The notes below the pieces were generated by a model, which saw only the letters and a program-made list of their open reading frames with translations, did no database searches and was not told the origin of the DNA. A program made the translations under genes and the position numbers. Of a stretch of 64,000 bases of DNA, positions 17,452-26,780 are shown one piece after another. The stretch covers positions 17,680 through 81,679 of the IMG/VR virus record IMGVR_UViG_3300027985_000978. The stretch is one strand, 5' to 3'. Positions within the stretch are counted from its first letter, which is position 1. Each line of letters begins with the position of its first letter. Origin of the DNA: a virus.

Positions 17452-20339
17452 TATTTAACTTCCTCCGCATCCATCAGCGCCGTTAATTTGTCAGCAACGG
17501 TATTCATGAAATCGTTGTATTCATCAGCTTTACCGGCTGCATCGATATCATTGAATGCTGATTCCATTTTCATGAGATAGGCGTCAACGTTGGTTTCGTT
17601 GTCTAACAGGTTTTGAAGGTCTGCCAGTGCTTTAGTCACTGCTGAATCTTCACCAGTCGCAGTTAGCTCGTCATATAAGGCGTTAACCATACTGATAATG
17701 CCGCCCGTATATCCAGCCTCCTGAAACGCTAGTGTCAGCTGTTTAGGGTAATAAATACCAAGGCTGCTAAACGGACTATCATTAATCATTGAAGCGTTTG
17801 GCTTAATCGCTTCGTTAATGAATTCAGTCAGTGATTTATTCTGAAGGTATGAATTCATCCATTCTTTGAATGCAGCAAACTTTTCAGCGCGGGATTCTGG
17901 CGTCCACATTGGCTCTTTTAGCTCCACCAGCTCGTAGTCGCTGATTTCTTTATCTGTCAGTGGGCGATCATACGCAATAGCCCCCCAGCGCCATGCAGTA
18001 TCAGAAGGCATACCGCTAACAAGTTTGGCAGTTCTTGGATCTGTCATGACATTTTCTGACGCGATAGTGTCAACCTGCCCTGCTGGTTGCGCACCCACAC
18101 CCAACGGACGGGCGCGTAAGCCGTACCAGTAAAGAGATTGTTCTGTTGGTTGCGGCTCTGGCGTTGGTTCTGGTGTTACATTATTTTCTTTGGCTTTTGC
18201 GGCTATTCTTCTGCCTGCCATGCTGATCGCGTATGAGGCGGGATTTCTGTTTTCGATATTAAAATCACGCATCATCTTCTCAATCAGGGCATCTCTGACA
18301 CTCACATCAAAGAAGCCTGATTTATCAACTTTAGGGTTTACTTCCTGAATAACCTTATCAGCCATTGACGCATAATCTCGGTCATTCAAATCTTTAATAA
18401 TGATCCCCTTTTCCGTCGCGTCATCAGCCCACAGTAGCTCGCGGTCAAACTTCGATTGCCCCGCGCTATTTAGCTCTACGCTCCCGCTCCCAACCGCGCC
18501 GATAGTGTATTTTTTGCCGTCAATGGTGACTTTATCGCCCACATTAAACACGGTTCCGGCTGGTTCTGGATTGTCTTTTTGCGCTGCTCTGATTTCCATA
18601 TTACGGGCGTTAACTGCCTGTTGCGCACCATAGACCAAGCCGGTTGTATATTCAGAAACCTGTAATTTCTTCATGTAATCAACCAAGCGATCTTGTGTGG
18701 CAAAATCTAACGTGCCGTCAGGGTTTGTTGTGTGTTCAATGTCGCTTAATAAACCCTTTGCAAGATCTACATAATCTTCATCGTTCACACCACCAACAAT
18801 CACACCCATGCTGTTAAGCTGTTCGATAGAGTATTGGGTAGATGATGAATCACCATCCAATAGCAGGGCGGCGGAACCCATGCCAACCGATGTAACCTTG
18901 TATTTACTGCCGTCTGAGTCTGTCACCGTATCGCCAACACCTGCCGGTTTCGATTTTGGTAGATATGGTTGATCGCGTGGTAATACATCAGTCACCAGAT
19001 AACCGGCTGCTTTCCCTGCTTTGTACGCGGTGTATAGCTTTTTCGCGCCTTCGATCATGTCATCACCGGCATTGATTCGATAAGTTTTGTTTTTATCCAT
19101 CGAATCAAAAATCTCAACATACCAATCATCAAAATATTTAAAGCTGCTGACATGGGCGCTATTGTCCAGCACGTAAGAGTTGTCTTTTTCAAGCCCCTTG
19201 CGAACCAGCGTAAAGCTATCTGTTGGCGCGGTAGTGCTGTAAAACAATTCATCAAGCGAATTTCTTGATTTAGTCGTGCCGTCTTTCATCAGGTACATAC
19301 CTTTGTTTTTGTACCCTACCCCATCCCATGTATAGCGGGTTAATGTCTTGCGCGTGAAAGGGCCGTTATCTCGTTCAAGATCGATAGTCTTTGCAGATGA
19401 TTTAACAACCTTGTCTTCTGTTGACTCAAACACATATCCAGCTAACGGGCGATTGTCTTGATTCACTAGATTCGCAGCTTCAGTTGATAATTCAGGTTTG
19501 TTTTCATCCCCTTTAATCACTGGCTCCGGTACAACTGGATCGGCTGGCTTCATGCCGTCCAATTGCGCCTGTAACGCCTCGTTACGCGCTTTCTGCTTAT
19601 CAAGTAGGGTTTGCGTGCGTGCTACCGCGTCGGTTGCATCCTGTTGCTGCTTGTTCAGTTCATCAGCTTGTGTCGTGAGGTTTTCCGCTTCGGTTTGTAA
19701 CTGGCTGGTGGCGTCCTGAATCGTTTTTAACTCGTCTTGCTTCGCTTTGTTGTCAGCCTGTTTAGCCTGAAAGCGTTCGCTGTTGCGTTCGGCAAGGTTC
19801 GCCAGTACCAACGTTGTTTGTTTCAACGAGATATCCTGACCACCAGACGGCGCGACGACGTGGGTTACATCACGTTTATTCAGCAAGAAACGGAACGCCA
19901 CCAAATCATCGTTTTCTTTGATTTTTGACGGATCATTTGTTGGTGAATGAAAAATAATGCTGATTGCCTGACCATCAGAGAGCGGGAACTGCGCCGACAT
20001 CACGGCGAACTGACCGGCCTTGCGTGGTGCGCCGATTTCAGCTGTACCGGACTCAATGCCGGAGCCGTTCAGCTGGGCGTTCAGGGCGCGGTTAAATCCG
20101 GCCATCGTGCGATCAATGCGGTTTTTCTTGGTTGTGATTGCGTCATAGTATTTTGACTCTTCAACCGGCGCTGCATCCAGATCGTACAGGTATGTTGCGT
20201 CAACCTCTTCCAGCGTACAGCTTTCAAAAATCCGGTTATCATCACCCACGGCTGATAGGTACTGTTCGGTTGTCACCGGCTTTGCCATGTGATCAATCAC
20301 GTTTTTAATGTTGATTGCTTGGGATGGGTAATAACTCAT
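17451..20339 (-). CDS. DarA-like giant protein (DarA_C-type N-terminal domain)
   Basis: 962 residues, ATG overlapping the previous gene by 4 bp. Residues about 100-185 (FPLSDGQAISIIFHSP, DDLVAFRFLLNKRDVTHVVAP, DISLKQTTLVLANLAERN) match the pattern of the domain called DarA C-terminal in P1-type proteins. A coiled coil (200-260) and repeated beta-rich units with the pattern VGDTVTDSDGSKYKVTSVGMGSAAL and VGDKVTIDGKKYTIGAVGSGSVEL (about 470 and 610) follow. After a PTPEPQPTEQ linker comes WYGLRARPLGVGAQPAG, a signature seen in other phage polyvalent proteins. It is likely packaged and injected to oppose restriction, as P1 DarA (642 residues) is. The larger size and the extra repeats are unusual. 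Confidence 0.7.
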   Translation of the reverse strand: MSYYPSQAINIKNVIDHMAKPVTTEQYLSAVGDDNRIFESCTLEEVDATYLYDLDAAPVEESKYYDAITTKKNRIDRTMAGFNRALNAQLNGSGIESGTAEIGAPRKAGQFAVMSAQFPLSDGQAISIIFHSPTNDPSKIKENDDLVAFRFLLNKRDVTHVVAPSGGQDISLKQTTLVLANLAERNSERFQAKQADNKAKQDELKTIQDATSQLQTEAENLTTQADELNKQQQDATDAVARTQTLLDKQKARNEALQAQLDGMKPADPVVPEPVIKGDENKPELSTEAANLVNQDNRPLAGYVFESTEDKVVKSSAKTIDLERDNGPFTRKTLTRYTWDGVGYKNKGMYLMKDGTTKSRNSLDELFYSTTAPTDSFTLVRKGLEKDNSYVLDNSAHVSSFKYFDDWYVEIFDSMDKNKTYRINAGDDMIEGAKKLYTAYKAGKAAGYLVTDVLPRDQPYLPKSKPAGVGDTVTDSDGSKYKVTSVGMGSAALLLDGDSSSTQYSIEQLNSMGVIVGGVNDEDYVDLAKGLLSDIEHTTNPDGTLDFATQDRLVDYMKKLQVSEYTTGLVYGAQQAVNARNMEIRAAQKDNPEPAGTVFNVGDKVTIDGKKYTIGAVGSGSVELNSAGQSKFDRELLWADDATEKGIIIKDLNDRDYASMADKVIQEVNPKVDKSGFFDVSVRDALIEKMMRDFNIENRNPASYAISMAGRRIAAKAKENNVTPEPTPEPQPTEQSLYWYGLRARPLGVGAQPAGQVDTIASENVMTDPRTAKLVSGMPSDTAWRWGAIAYDRPLTDKEISDYELVELKEPMWTPESRAEKFAAFKEWMNSYLQNKSLTEFINEAIKPNASMINDSPFSSLGIYYPKQLTLAFQEAGYTGGIISMVNALYDELTATGEDSAVTKALADLQNLLDNETNVDAYLMKMESAFNDIDAAGKADEYNDFMNTVADKLTALMDAEEVK

Positions 20340-20962
20340 TCTGCTGTGCCTCCGAGTTGTTCAATTTGCTCAATCAGACGGTTTGTAGTGGCGCGTTCCA
20401 CGTCTAACTCTTTTTTCAGTGCATCCAGTTTGCTGTCAGCATCCGTTTTACTGGTCTGTGCAGCTGCAATGGCAGACGTGAGACGGTTCACGTTTTCCTG
20501 TGCCGTGGCTTGCGCGTTCTTGGCTTCAACAATCCGCGCCTGAACGGTTCGGCTTACTGGTTTTTTCTCAGACGTATCGATCACGCGCTTGGCATTTTTC
20601 GCCAGTGAGTCATCAAAACGCTGTTGATTGGCGGCAACTTTTCCGGCGACTTCTTTCACGTATTTATCCAGCGTTGAAAGGTCTTTCACCGGTAGCACGG
20701 TTGTATTCAGTTTGGTTTCAATCACATCACCCTGATCGCCCAGCGTGATTGTCACAGACTGACCATTTTCAAAGGTTAAAACGGCCTTCTTCGTGGCTAG
20801 GCCGTCTTTCTTGGTGACACGGTTTGTTGCGTCAACGTTCGCCACTTTGCAGTTGTTCTTTTCAAAGACTGCAATCAGTTTTTTCAGTCCCTTTTCGGTG
20901 ACATTGGCAAAGTCCAGCGTGAAATATTTCGCGCCGTTCTTGCTAAAACGTTCATCAGACAT
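20336..20962 (-). CDS. DarA_N-like domain plus coiled coil
   Basis: 208 residues. The first 100 (KYFTLDFANVTEKGLKKLI, TKKAVLTFENGQSVTITLGDQGDVIETKLN) fit the N-terminal domain of DarA-type proteins; the rest is a coiled coil ending in IEQIEQLGG. Its start overlaps the previous stop and its end overlaps the next start by 4 bp. In P1 the small gene hdf and darA lie here, so it may correspond to hdf or to the detached N-terminal part of DarA. It may act with the 962-residue neighbour as a two-chain DarA. Confidence 0.68.
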   Translation of the reverse strand: MSDERFSKNGAKYFTLDFANVTEKGLKKLIAVFEKNNCKVANVDATNRVTKKDGLATKKAVLTFENGQSVTITLGDQGDVIETKLNTTVLPVKDLSTLDKYVKEVAGKVAANQQRFDDSLAKNAKRVIDTSEKKPVSRTVQARIVEAKNAQATAQENVNRLTSAIAAAQTSKTDADSKLDALKKELDVERATTNRLIEQIEQLGGTAE

Positions 20963-21383
20963 TCAAGATCTCCACGGGTATTGTTTTCGATGTTTTCAAT
21001 GGGAAGTGAGAGTAAAAAAGCGGGTTTAACCGGTCTGTTGTTTCAATCTTCACGGTTAGTTCCCACTCGCCCAGCGTGAGCAAGTCACGGCGAATAAGCA
21101 GGTACTCATTGTTAATGCCAGCCGCACAACCGGAGATAGATCGCGTCTTGCCAGCGATAACCGTAGTCGGACACTTCTTGTCTCGGATCGAGTAGCTAAG
21201 TTCTGACCAATCGGGATCTTTTTTCACTTTGTACCGGAGTGCAAAACGTAAATAGTTCCCTTCCGGTTCGCCTTCTTCGAGTGAGATTATTTCAACCTCG
21301 CCGCGCTTCAGAACAAATCGATCAACGGCCCCGACAACCGCCGCGCCTAACGCCGTTATTAAAAACAGGCTGTTACCATCCAT
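20955..21383 (-). CDS. Membrane-anchored protein, position of P1 LydB
   Basis: 142 residues with an N-terminal hydrophobic segment (LFLITALGAAVVGAVDRFVL, about 5-24) and a soluble beta-rich remainder with Cys residues at CPTT and SGCAAG. It directly follows a LydA-type holin gene, 10 bp apart. In P1 lydA is followed by lydB (about 147 residues), which delays lysis. Place and length fit; I see no sequence motif to prove it. It could instead be a spanin-like or exclusion protein. Confidence 0.6.
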   Translation of the reverse strand: MDGNSLFLITALGAAVVGAVDRFVLKRGEVEIISLEEGEPEGNYLRFALRYKVKKDPDWSELSYSIRDKKCPTTVIAGKTRSISGCAAGINNEYLLIRRDLLTLGEWELTVKIETTDRLNPLFYSHFPLKTSKTIPVEILNV

Positions 21384-21393
21384 ATGAATTTAC

Positions 21394-21690
21394 TCACTGA
21401 TTTCTGTTAGTTAAGTTATTCAGCACACCATCAAAGAGCCGCGCCATTACAGCGCTACCCTTCGACGCGGCCACCAGCACGCAGAAACAGACCAGCGGCT
21501 CCGGCCATTTCTGCCATGTTCCGAGAAAGAACAAACTCCACCCAGCCACGGGCGCTGTCACCAGTTCAGCGGTGATATCCAGCCAACCGGCCTTCAATCG
21601 CCCATCCCGCCGCCCCTGAAGGTATGAAGCTGTGCCACTGATCACGGATATCACTGTAACTATCGCCGCCAGCGCTGGCTCTATCGTCAA
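21394..21690 (-). CDS. lydA: LydA-type holin
   Basis: 98 residues starting at a TTG (21690) with AAAGGGG eight bases upstream. Hydrophobic segments ALAAIVTVISVISGTASYL (6-24), GWSLFFLGTW and PLVCFCVLVAASKGSAVMARLF, with the basic turn QGRRDGRLKAG, match the LydA holin III pattern. It would open the inner membrane for the endolysin. It is the first gene of the dar-type operon, as in P1. The weak TTG start may keep the amount low. Confidence 0.72.
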   Translation of the reverse strand: MTIEPALAAIVTVISVISGTASYLQGRRDGRLKAGWLDITAELVTAPVAGWSLFFLGTWQKWPEPLVCFCVLVAASKGSAVMARLFDGVLNNLTNRNQ

Positions 21691-21720
21691 CTCAGCTACC
21701 CCTTTATTATTTTGGTTAAT

Positions 21721-21732
21721 TGATTAGGAAGT
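21721..21732 (+). repeat. TGATTAGGAAGT element upstream of the dar-type operon
   Basis: Exact 12-mer, 30 bp before the holin start and 11 bp before the end of the fibre assembly gene. Confidence 0.7.
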
Positions 21733-21743
21733 ATAACCCTATA

Positions 21744-22145
21744 TTAAACCAATACGATTTCTGGCATTTCCGGCCAATCAATCACACTCGGAAACTCCGC
21801 CTGTGCCGTGATATCACGCAATAACTGGCGGTATACCTTCACAGCTACCAGTGAGTCAGCACTGATCGGGTAATCCGGCATAAGCAGGTGATCTGTTTTT
21901 GTGATTAGCGCATCACGACAAGATCGCGCCGCCTCTGCCAGTTCGTCAGCTGTTTTCACTGGCGCAACAATATCAACAAAGCCTACCGCGCCGTCACTGG
22001 TGATCCCAACCCGCTTTAAGTTGCTTTGTTGATTAATCAAAGCATCTCGTTCTTCATGCGTGGTCTGGATCGCATCTTCTGGAATAACGGTATGAATATC
22101 TGTGTCGTAAAATCCACCCGTTGAAGGTGAGTAATAAATAGTCAT
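21744..22145 (-). CDS. Tail fibre assembly chaperone
   Basis: 133 residues with the family layout: N-terminal YYSPSTGGFYDTDIHTVIP, middle LAEAARSCRDALI helix and C-terminal PEMPEIVLV. These proteins help fold and trimerise the distal fibre, and the gene follows the fibre gene by 9 bp. It corresponds to P1 U in place. No second copy and no invertase follow, so the fibre set looks fixed. Confidence 0.85.
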   Translation of the reverse strand: MTIYYSPSTGGFYDTDIHTVIPEDAIQTTHEERDALINQQSNLKRVGITSDGAVGFVDIVAPVKTADELAEAARSCRDALITKTDHLLMPDYPISADSLVAVKVYRQLLRDITAQAEFPSVIDWPEMPEIVLV

Positions 22146-22154
22146 AACTACCCC

Positions 22155-25100
22155 TTAATAACCAATCGCAATATAGAGAATCTTCATGGTTTCGCTGCCA
22201 CCATTTGAACCAGTAATACGAGTTGCAACGAATGTTGCGCCGGTTGTGGATACGGAACCAACCGCTGCGGAATGCTCACTCCCTTCCGTATAGCTGCTAT
22301 TAGCGGCAGAAGGTGAAATACCGAGTAGTGCAGTTGGGAACGCGATAGGAAAAGTGACATTAGCCGAAAATTGAGGGTGAAGGTGATCTACGCTACTATT
22401 CGCGCTTCCGCCGGTATAAGCTGGCGGCGTAACTGTGATATACCCCCACTGAATAATTAAACCGCTTGGCAGTTTCTCATAACCATTTGAGGATCTGTTT
22501 TTTGTTCCTAGACCGTCATGCCAGATATTACCACCATCCCAAGTGATCCCACCTGAAGAGATCTGAAGGGTTTTCCTTGTTCCCCATGAAGCCCAATTAT
22601 CAGGAGTTACATGCAGGAAAATACCGCTCTCTGCGCCAATGTGCATCGCTTCGCCAGCGCTGCCAGCGTTGGTATACATGATTCCGGTTGATTCCCCCGC
22701 ACCAATAAATACGCAGTCATCCCCCCCTATCCCGATTGATCTGTTGTTATCACCACTATATCGACGGATAACCGGCACTCCGTCAAACGTCATTGCAGCT
22801 CCGCCTACCACCCCATACTCATGTGACCCAATGAATTTAGGCGCGGTTACTTGTACCGGAAATGAGGTGTTCCCTGATCCATCCAGTAACGTTGCGGTTC
22901 TCGTCAGTGAAACAAAATCCCCCGAATACTGGCGTACATAAATTGGTTCGATGCCGTTGTCGGCAGTGGCAATTTCCGCCCAGCCAAGGTCATCAGTTGC
23001 CCCTCCTACAACAATACGAAACCAATCATTGGTTGCCATTTTTCCGCGCACCAGTTCAGCTATTTCACCAACATCAGCCGTCGCCGTTACCTTGGTAGCG
23101 GTTCCCGCGTTGCCGGTAATATTGAATCCGGTATATGTACCGGAAAGGTTAGCGTTCGGAACGACCCCGCTTAGCTTGGTTGCATCCAGTGAGGTAACGG
23201 CGATTGAAATGTTTGCTGTACCGTCAAACCCTGTCGCTGTGCCGGTTGCACCACCACTGATCGCAATGGTTCGAGCTGTTGTCAGCTTGGTAGCCGTTGC
23301 CGCGTTGCCACCAATGTTAGTGACTATCGTATTAGTGGACGGGTTATAGCCTAGTCCAACATCAATATTCAGGCGTTGGTGTCCATCTGTGGCACTGTCT
23401 ACAAACGTTAAATAGCGCGTAGCATTGGTTGAATCGTCGCGCTCGATATACGGCTCCACCACGATATTGGCTGAACCATCAAAGGATACCGTGTTGATCG
23501 TTCTGGCGGTTGCTAACTTGGTTGCAGTCGAAGCGTTGCCGGTCAGTTCGCCAGATAAGCCATTGCTGAATGTAACTAAACCTGTTCCCATGTTGACCTG
23601 AATAGGCCGCAAGGCGTTGTAGTTCCCGTATTGATCGGCTGAATTAGTGACCAACAGGTATAACGTTGAGTTGTAGTTACGCCAGAACGACCCATACGTT
23701 TCACCAATCATGCGGTATGAGTTAGTGCTCTTGGTGATAATCTCCGCGTTGTTGGTTAGTTTGCCGGTTGCATCAATCGAGAGATACGCGCCAGCGTCGC
23801 CAACTTGGAACGTCCCATCTGTTCGCAGAACCCCTGCGCCGCAATAAATCCCACTGGTAAAATCACTGCGTGGGTTCAATCTCAACCATGTATCAATCTG
23901 ACCACCAATCGCCGTTTTACCGTTGTACGCTAACCCCTGCCCTGAAGCTGCACCGGTAGCGTTCCACGTCGCCGCATTCGCCTTGCCGTAAGCATCAAAG
24001 GTATATGACCAATACGTGGTATTTGCGGATTCCGAAGACCCAACCACCAGCGCCGCTTGAGAGAACGCACCGCCACCATAACGATACATCCCCAGCGAGA
24101 CACGAGACCCATAGCCGTAGGTTGTCGCCGTACTTGATCCGTCAATGATCGGGTAGTAATCATCTGTACCGGATACCGTGCCAAAGTTTACAGTGATCGG
24201 TGAGGAAACCTGACGTAAGGCCGCAACGGTATGTGTGGTATTCGCTGCCAGCCATGACGTGGCATTTACTGTGAGACTTAAATCAGTCTTTACGCCGCCC
24301 GTAGTGTAAATCGCATCACTGGCCGTGTTTCCTACCAGTAATTTTTTACCGCCATAGGTACGAATCCACGTTGTATCGGTCATGTATAGACCGCCGCCGT
24401 AGGTATCATTCACCCAGCCGGTTGCACCCGTCGAGTGATACCAGTTATTGGCGTAAAACTTCGGTGAGGTTACTTGTACCGGAAAATCGGTATTGCCCGA
24501 CGCATCCAGTAACGTTGCGGTTCTATTTATCGAGCCTGTTAATGGCGTTCCGTCGTACTGGCGAACATAGATCGGCTCAGTGCCATTATCACCGGTCGAG
24601 ATCTCCATATAGCCTGCATCTGAAGAAGTAGAACTGCCACCAACAAACCAGTAATCATTTGTTCCTGCTGTGCCAAATATGCCACGCTTTACGCCGTCAG
24701 CTACCACGGGGAAAGAGAGATTCCCGTTAAGTGTGAGCGGTGAATCAATCAGAACACTAGGCCATTCCGCCGCAGGGTTAATAATCAGCTGTGACGCGGA
24801 TTCACCGGATAGAATGGTTCTTGCACCAGATTTAAGCGTTTGGCTTGAAGCTGAAATATAGGAGTTATTCAGCACGTCGGCACTACGGGCCGAATCGACG
24901 CGCACCCCATAGGTACTTGTCCCGTTCCAGCCCATCAGAACCGGTGAACCTGCCGTCCATTGTACTGTCGCGTTAGTGTTATCGACCGCGCCACCACTTG
25001 GAGATAGAGAGTTCGATGCATCAAAGATCGTTGAATTGTTGCCGTTCTTTTGCCATGCCAGCTGCCCGATCACATGCGCTAGAATTCCTTTGCTGGCCCA

Positions 25101-25289
25101 ATCAGTTCGCAAGGCAATCGGTACTTTTGTTGCTGCATAATCGTATGTTGTTTTGACCGCCGCCGCCGTCGCATACGTGGTTGTGCTTGAATCATTTACG
25201 GCGCTGGTGGCTTGCCAGTTATTCACTAGGTCAACCGCCAGATCCAGCCGTAGCAATGATTTCACATCAATTTGCGCAATGTCTGTCAT
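22155..25289 (-). CDS. Tail fibre protein
   Basis: 1044 residues, Gly/Ser/Thr/Asn-rich, with repeated fibre units such as GNASTATKLATARTI, GNAATATKLTTARTI and GNAGTATKVTAT. The C-terminus (LPSGLIIQWGYITVTPP to the end) is a receptor-binding tip of the type QWG...FP-x-AFPTA. A longer module, DNG-x-EPIYVRQY...RTATLLD-x-SGNT-x-FPVQVT-x-PKF, occurs twice (about 230-275 and 775-815), a duplication visible also in the DNA at 22847-22960 and 24467-24600. The protein would bind the host surface, as P1 S does, and is followed by its assembly chaperone. Confidence 0.88.
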   Translation of the reverse strand: MTDIAQIDVKSLLRLDLAVDLVNNWQATSAVNDSSTTTYATAAAVKTTYDYAATKVPIALRTDWASKGILAHVIGQLAWQKNGNNSTIFDASNSLSPSGGAVDNTNATVQWTAGSPVLMGWNGTSTYGVRVDSARSADVLNNSYISASSQTLKSGARTILSGESASQLIINPAAEWPSVLIDSPLTLNGNLSFPVVADGVKRGIFGTAGTNDYWFVGGSSTSSDAGYMEISTGDNGTEPIYVRQYDGTPLTGSINRTATLLDASGNTDFPVQVTSPKFYANNWYHSTGATGWVNDTYGGGLYMTDTTWIRTYGGKKLLVGNTASDAIYTTGGVKTDLSLTVNATSWLAANTTHTVAALRQVSSPITVNFGTVSGTDDYYPIIDGSSTATTYGYGSRVSLGMYRYGGGAFSQAALVVGSSESANTTYWSYTFDAYGKANAATWNATGAASGQGLAYNGKTAIGGQIDTWLRLNPRSDFTSGIYCGAGVLRTDGTFQVGDAGAYLSIDATGKLTNNAEIITKSTNSYRMIGETYGSFWRNYNSTLYLLVTNSADQYGNYNALRPIQVNMGTGLVTFSNGLSGELTGNASTATKLATARTINTVSFDGSANIVVEPYIERDDSTNATRYLTFVDSATDGHQRLNIDVGLGYNPSTNTIVTNIGGNAATATKLTTARTIAISGGATGTATGFDGTANISIAVTSLDATKLSGVVPNANLSGTYTGFNITGNAGTATKVTATADVGEIAELVRGKMATNDWFRIVVGGATDDLGWAEIATADNGIEPIYVRQYSGDFVSLTRTATLLDGSGNTSFPVQVTAPKFIGSHEYGVVGGAAMTFDGVPVIRRYSGDNNRSIGIGGDDCVFIGAGESTGIMYTNAGSAGEAMHIGAESGIFLHVTPDNWASWGTRKTLQISSGGITWDGGNIWHDGLGTKNRSSNGYEKLPSGLIIQWGYITVTPPAYTGGSANSSVDHLHPQFSANVTFPIAFPTALLGISPSAANSSYTEGSEHSAAVGSVSTTGATFVATRITGSNGGSETMKILYIAIGY

Positions 25290-25292
25290 TCG

Positions 25293-26267
25293 TTAAAATC
25301 TCCACCCGTCAGACTCATATGTAAAAATCACGTCTACATCGACATTCACCTGTACCGCCAAGGCGTTACCGGCTCTTGTAATGACTCGACCCCCACCCTC
25401 AACCACCACCAAACAGACCGCACCGGACGCCAGCAAATCAGGGGAAATTCGCACGCGCACATGTTCACCCACGACAACGCCGGTTGTCGGTAGCGTGAGC
25501 GTGCCAGCTGTCATAAAGAGATAAGCGCCTTGGGGCTTTGCGGTAGCGCCTGCCGCTTCCACGAACTTGGCCGCTGGCTGCAACGTGCCACCGATCCGGT
25601 TGCCATAACCTGCCGCGATCCGCCCGTCATCCGTGGTAAGGCCCAACTCGCCATCAAACAGGATCATTTCTTCCCGTTCGGTAGAGTCGCCTCGTCGGAT
25701 CTGAATAGTGGTTGTGCCAAGTGGGGTATTGACGAACGCGCCGCCGTTGATTTTAAGGACACCTGTTAGATCTACGTCCATGCGTTCGCTGGCGTCGATA
25801 TGAGAGATCGTGAGTTCGGTAGTTCCTGCAGGAACGTTTAGGCCGTACAGGATGATATGGTGATCTTGCAGGTCTGCCGTTGCTACCAACTGAAGAGTGG
25901 CGGCATCAATTACCGAATCCGTGGACACCTGTTTCGTAATTGTTCCCACGGCATACAGCGCCTCAAGGACGACATAACCGACAAAGCCAGCGGTCACGGT
26001 TAGATCAACCGGTAACACGTTCTGAACGGTTAAACAGGCGTTGTTACGCTCAACAATGGCTGTCCCCACAAGGTTTTCACCAATGCGTAACACCATTCCA
26101 CCCGCCAGCGTATAACGGAAACCGCGATAGATACCTGCCGGAACGACGCCAAAAAATTTACGGTTAAGCGCTTCTGATCCCATTGGTTCCAGATATTGAA
26201 CATCTGTCAGTAATGGCATCGTGGAAATATCAGCCGACGTAGGCGGCATTAAGACAATTTCAGTCAT
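25293..26267 (-). CDS. Baseplate-to-fibre connector protein
   Basis: 324 residues, beta-rich, starting MTEIVLMPPTSADISTMPLLTDVQYLEP. It sits between the collar-type protein and the fibre, 3 bp before the fibre start. The segment PAGIYRGFRYTLAGGMVLRIGENLVGTAIVER recurs in fibre-attachment proteins of contractile phages. It probably links baseplate and fibre. It has no close positional partner that I recall in P1 and may be a module taken from another phage. Confidence 0.65.
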   Translation of the reverse strand: MTEIVLMPPTSADISTMPLLTDVQYLEPMGSEALNRKFFGVVPAGIYRGFRYTLAGGMVLRIGENLVGTAIVERNNACLTVQNVLPVDLTVTAGFVGYVVLEALYAVGTITKQVSTDSVIDAATLQLVATADLQDHHIILYGLNVPAGTTELTISHIDASERMDVDLTGVLKINGGAFVNTPLGTTTIQIRRGDSTEREEMILFDGELGLTTDDGRIAAGYGNRIGGTLQPAAKFVEAAGATAKPQGAYLFMTAGTLTLPTTGVVVGEHVRVRISPDLLASGAVCLVVVEGGGRVITRAGNALAVQVNVDVDVIFTYESDGWRF

Positions 26268-26275
26268 ATGTCACC

Positions 26276-26692
26276 TTACGCAATGTTGGTATCAATGTAG
26301 CCTTCGACGACTAACGAGCGCTTGTCGTTGATCCAAATCGGTGTACTGGCTAATACCGCTACCAATCCGCCTTGGTCATCGAGCACGCCCAATGCCGTAA
26401 ACTTGCTTTGTGTTCCTTCTGCCACGGAACCAGCAGGCAGCACAGCGCGGATCGTAATGCGACCATTGGCATAGGTATAAATTGGATCATTAGTGAGGAA
26501 AATATCAGGGATGGCCGCCGTATCGAGCGGGATTGTCGCCACGGACGGTTGACCGTCTACCGTGTCTTCAAAGCCATCACCCCAGACAACCTGCCCCAAC
26601 TTAAAATCAGAGATCAAATTGATTGACGCTTGAGCACGACGCTCATAATAGCGCGTCATTAGTTGCGCATCGTAAAGTACGACTGTTGACAT
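26276..26692 (-). CDS. Tail-collar / proximal fibre protein (position of P1 R)
   Basis: 138 residues with features of the tail-collar fibre N-terminal domain: ERRAQASINLISDFKLGQVVWGDG, then T-x-x-x-x-NDPIYTY and a C-terminal ALGVLDDQGGLVAVLAST. The length equals that remembered for P1 R, which lies upstream of S. A perfect hairpin leader precedes the ATG. Confidence 0.65.
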   Translation of the reverse strand: MSTVVLYDAQLMTRYYERRAQASINLISDFKLGQVVWGDGFEDTVDGQPSVATIPLDTAAIPDIFLTNDPIYTYANGRITIRAVLPAGSVAEGTQSKFTALGVLDDQGGLVAVLASTPIWINDKRSLVVEGYIDTNIA

Positions 26693-26698
26693 ATTTAA

Positions 26699-26716
26699 GC
26701 CTCATGGGAATGAGGC
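26699..26716 (-). promoter_or_regulatory. Hairpin leader with Shine-Dalgarno in its 3' arm (collar gene)
   Basis: In mRNA sense GCCTCAT-TCCC-ATGAGGC is a perfect 7-bp stem with a 4-nt loop ending six bases before the ATG at 26692. The only good Shine-Dalgarno, GAGG, is in the 3' arm. Confidence 0.65.
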
Positions 26717-26780
26717 CGGAAAGGATGGGAAACGGGCTTTGTTATGCTATCACAGCATCCTGTTTAACATGGGAAAGTGG

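Noticed and set aside
21744-25289. Invertible tail fibre segment (cin-type)
   Set aside because: Only one fibre and one assembly gene are present, no inverted crossover sites were seen and no serine invertase gene lies nearby.
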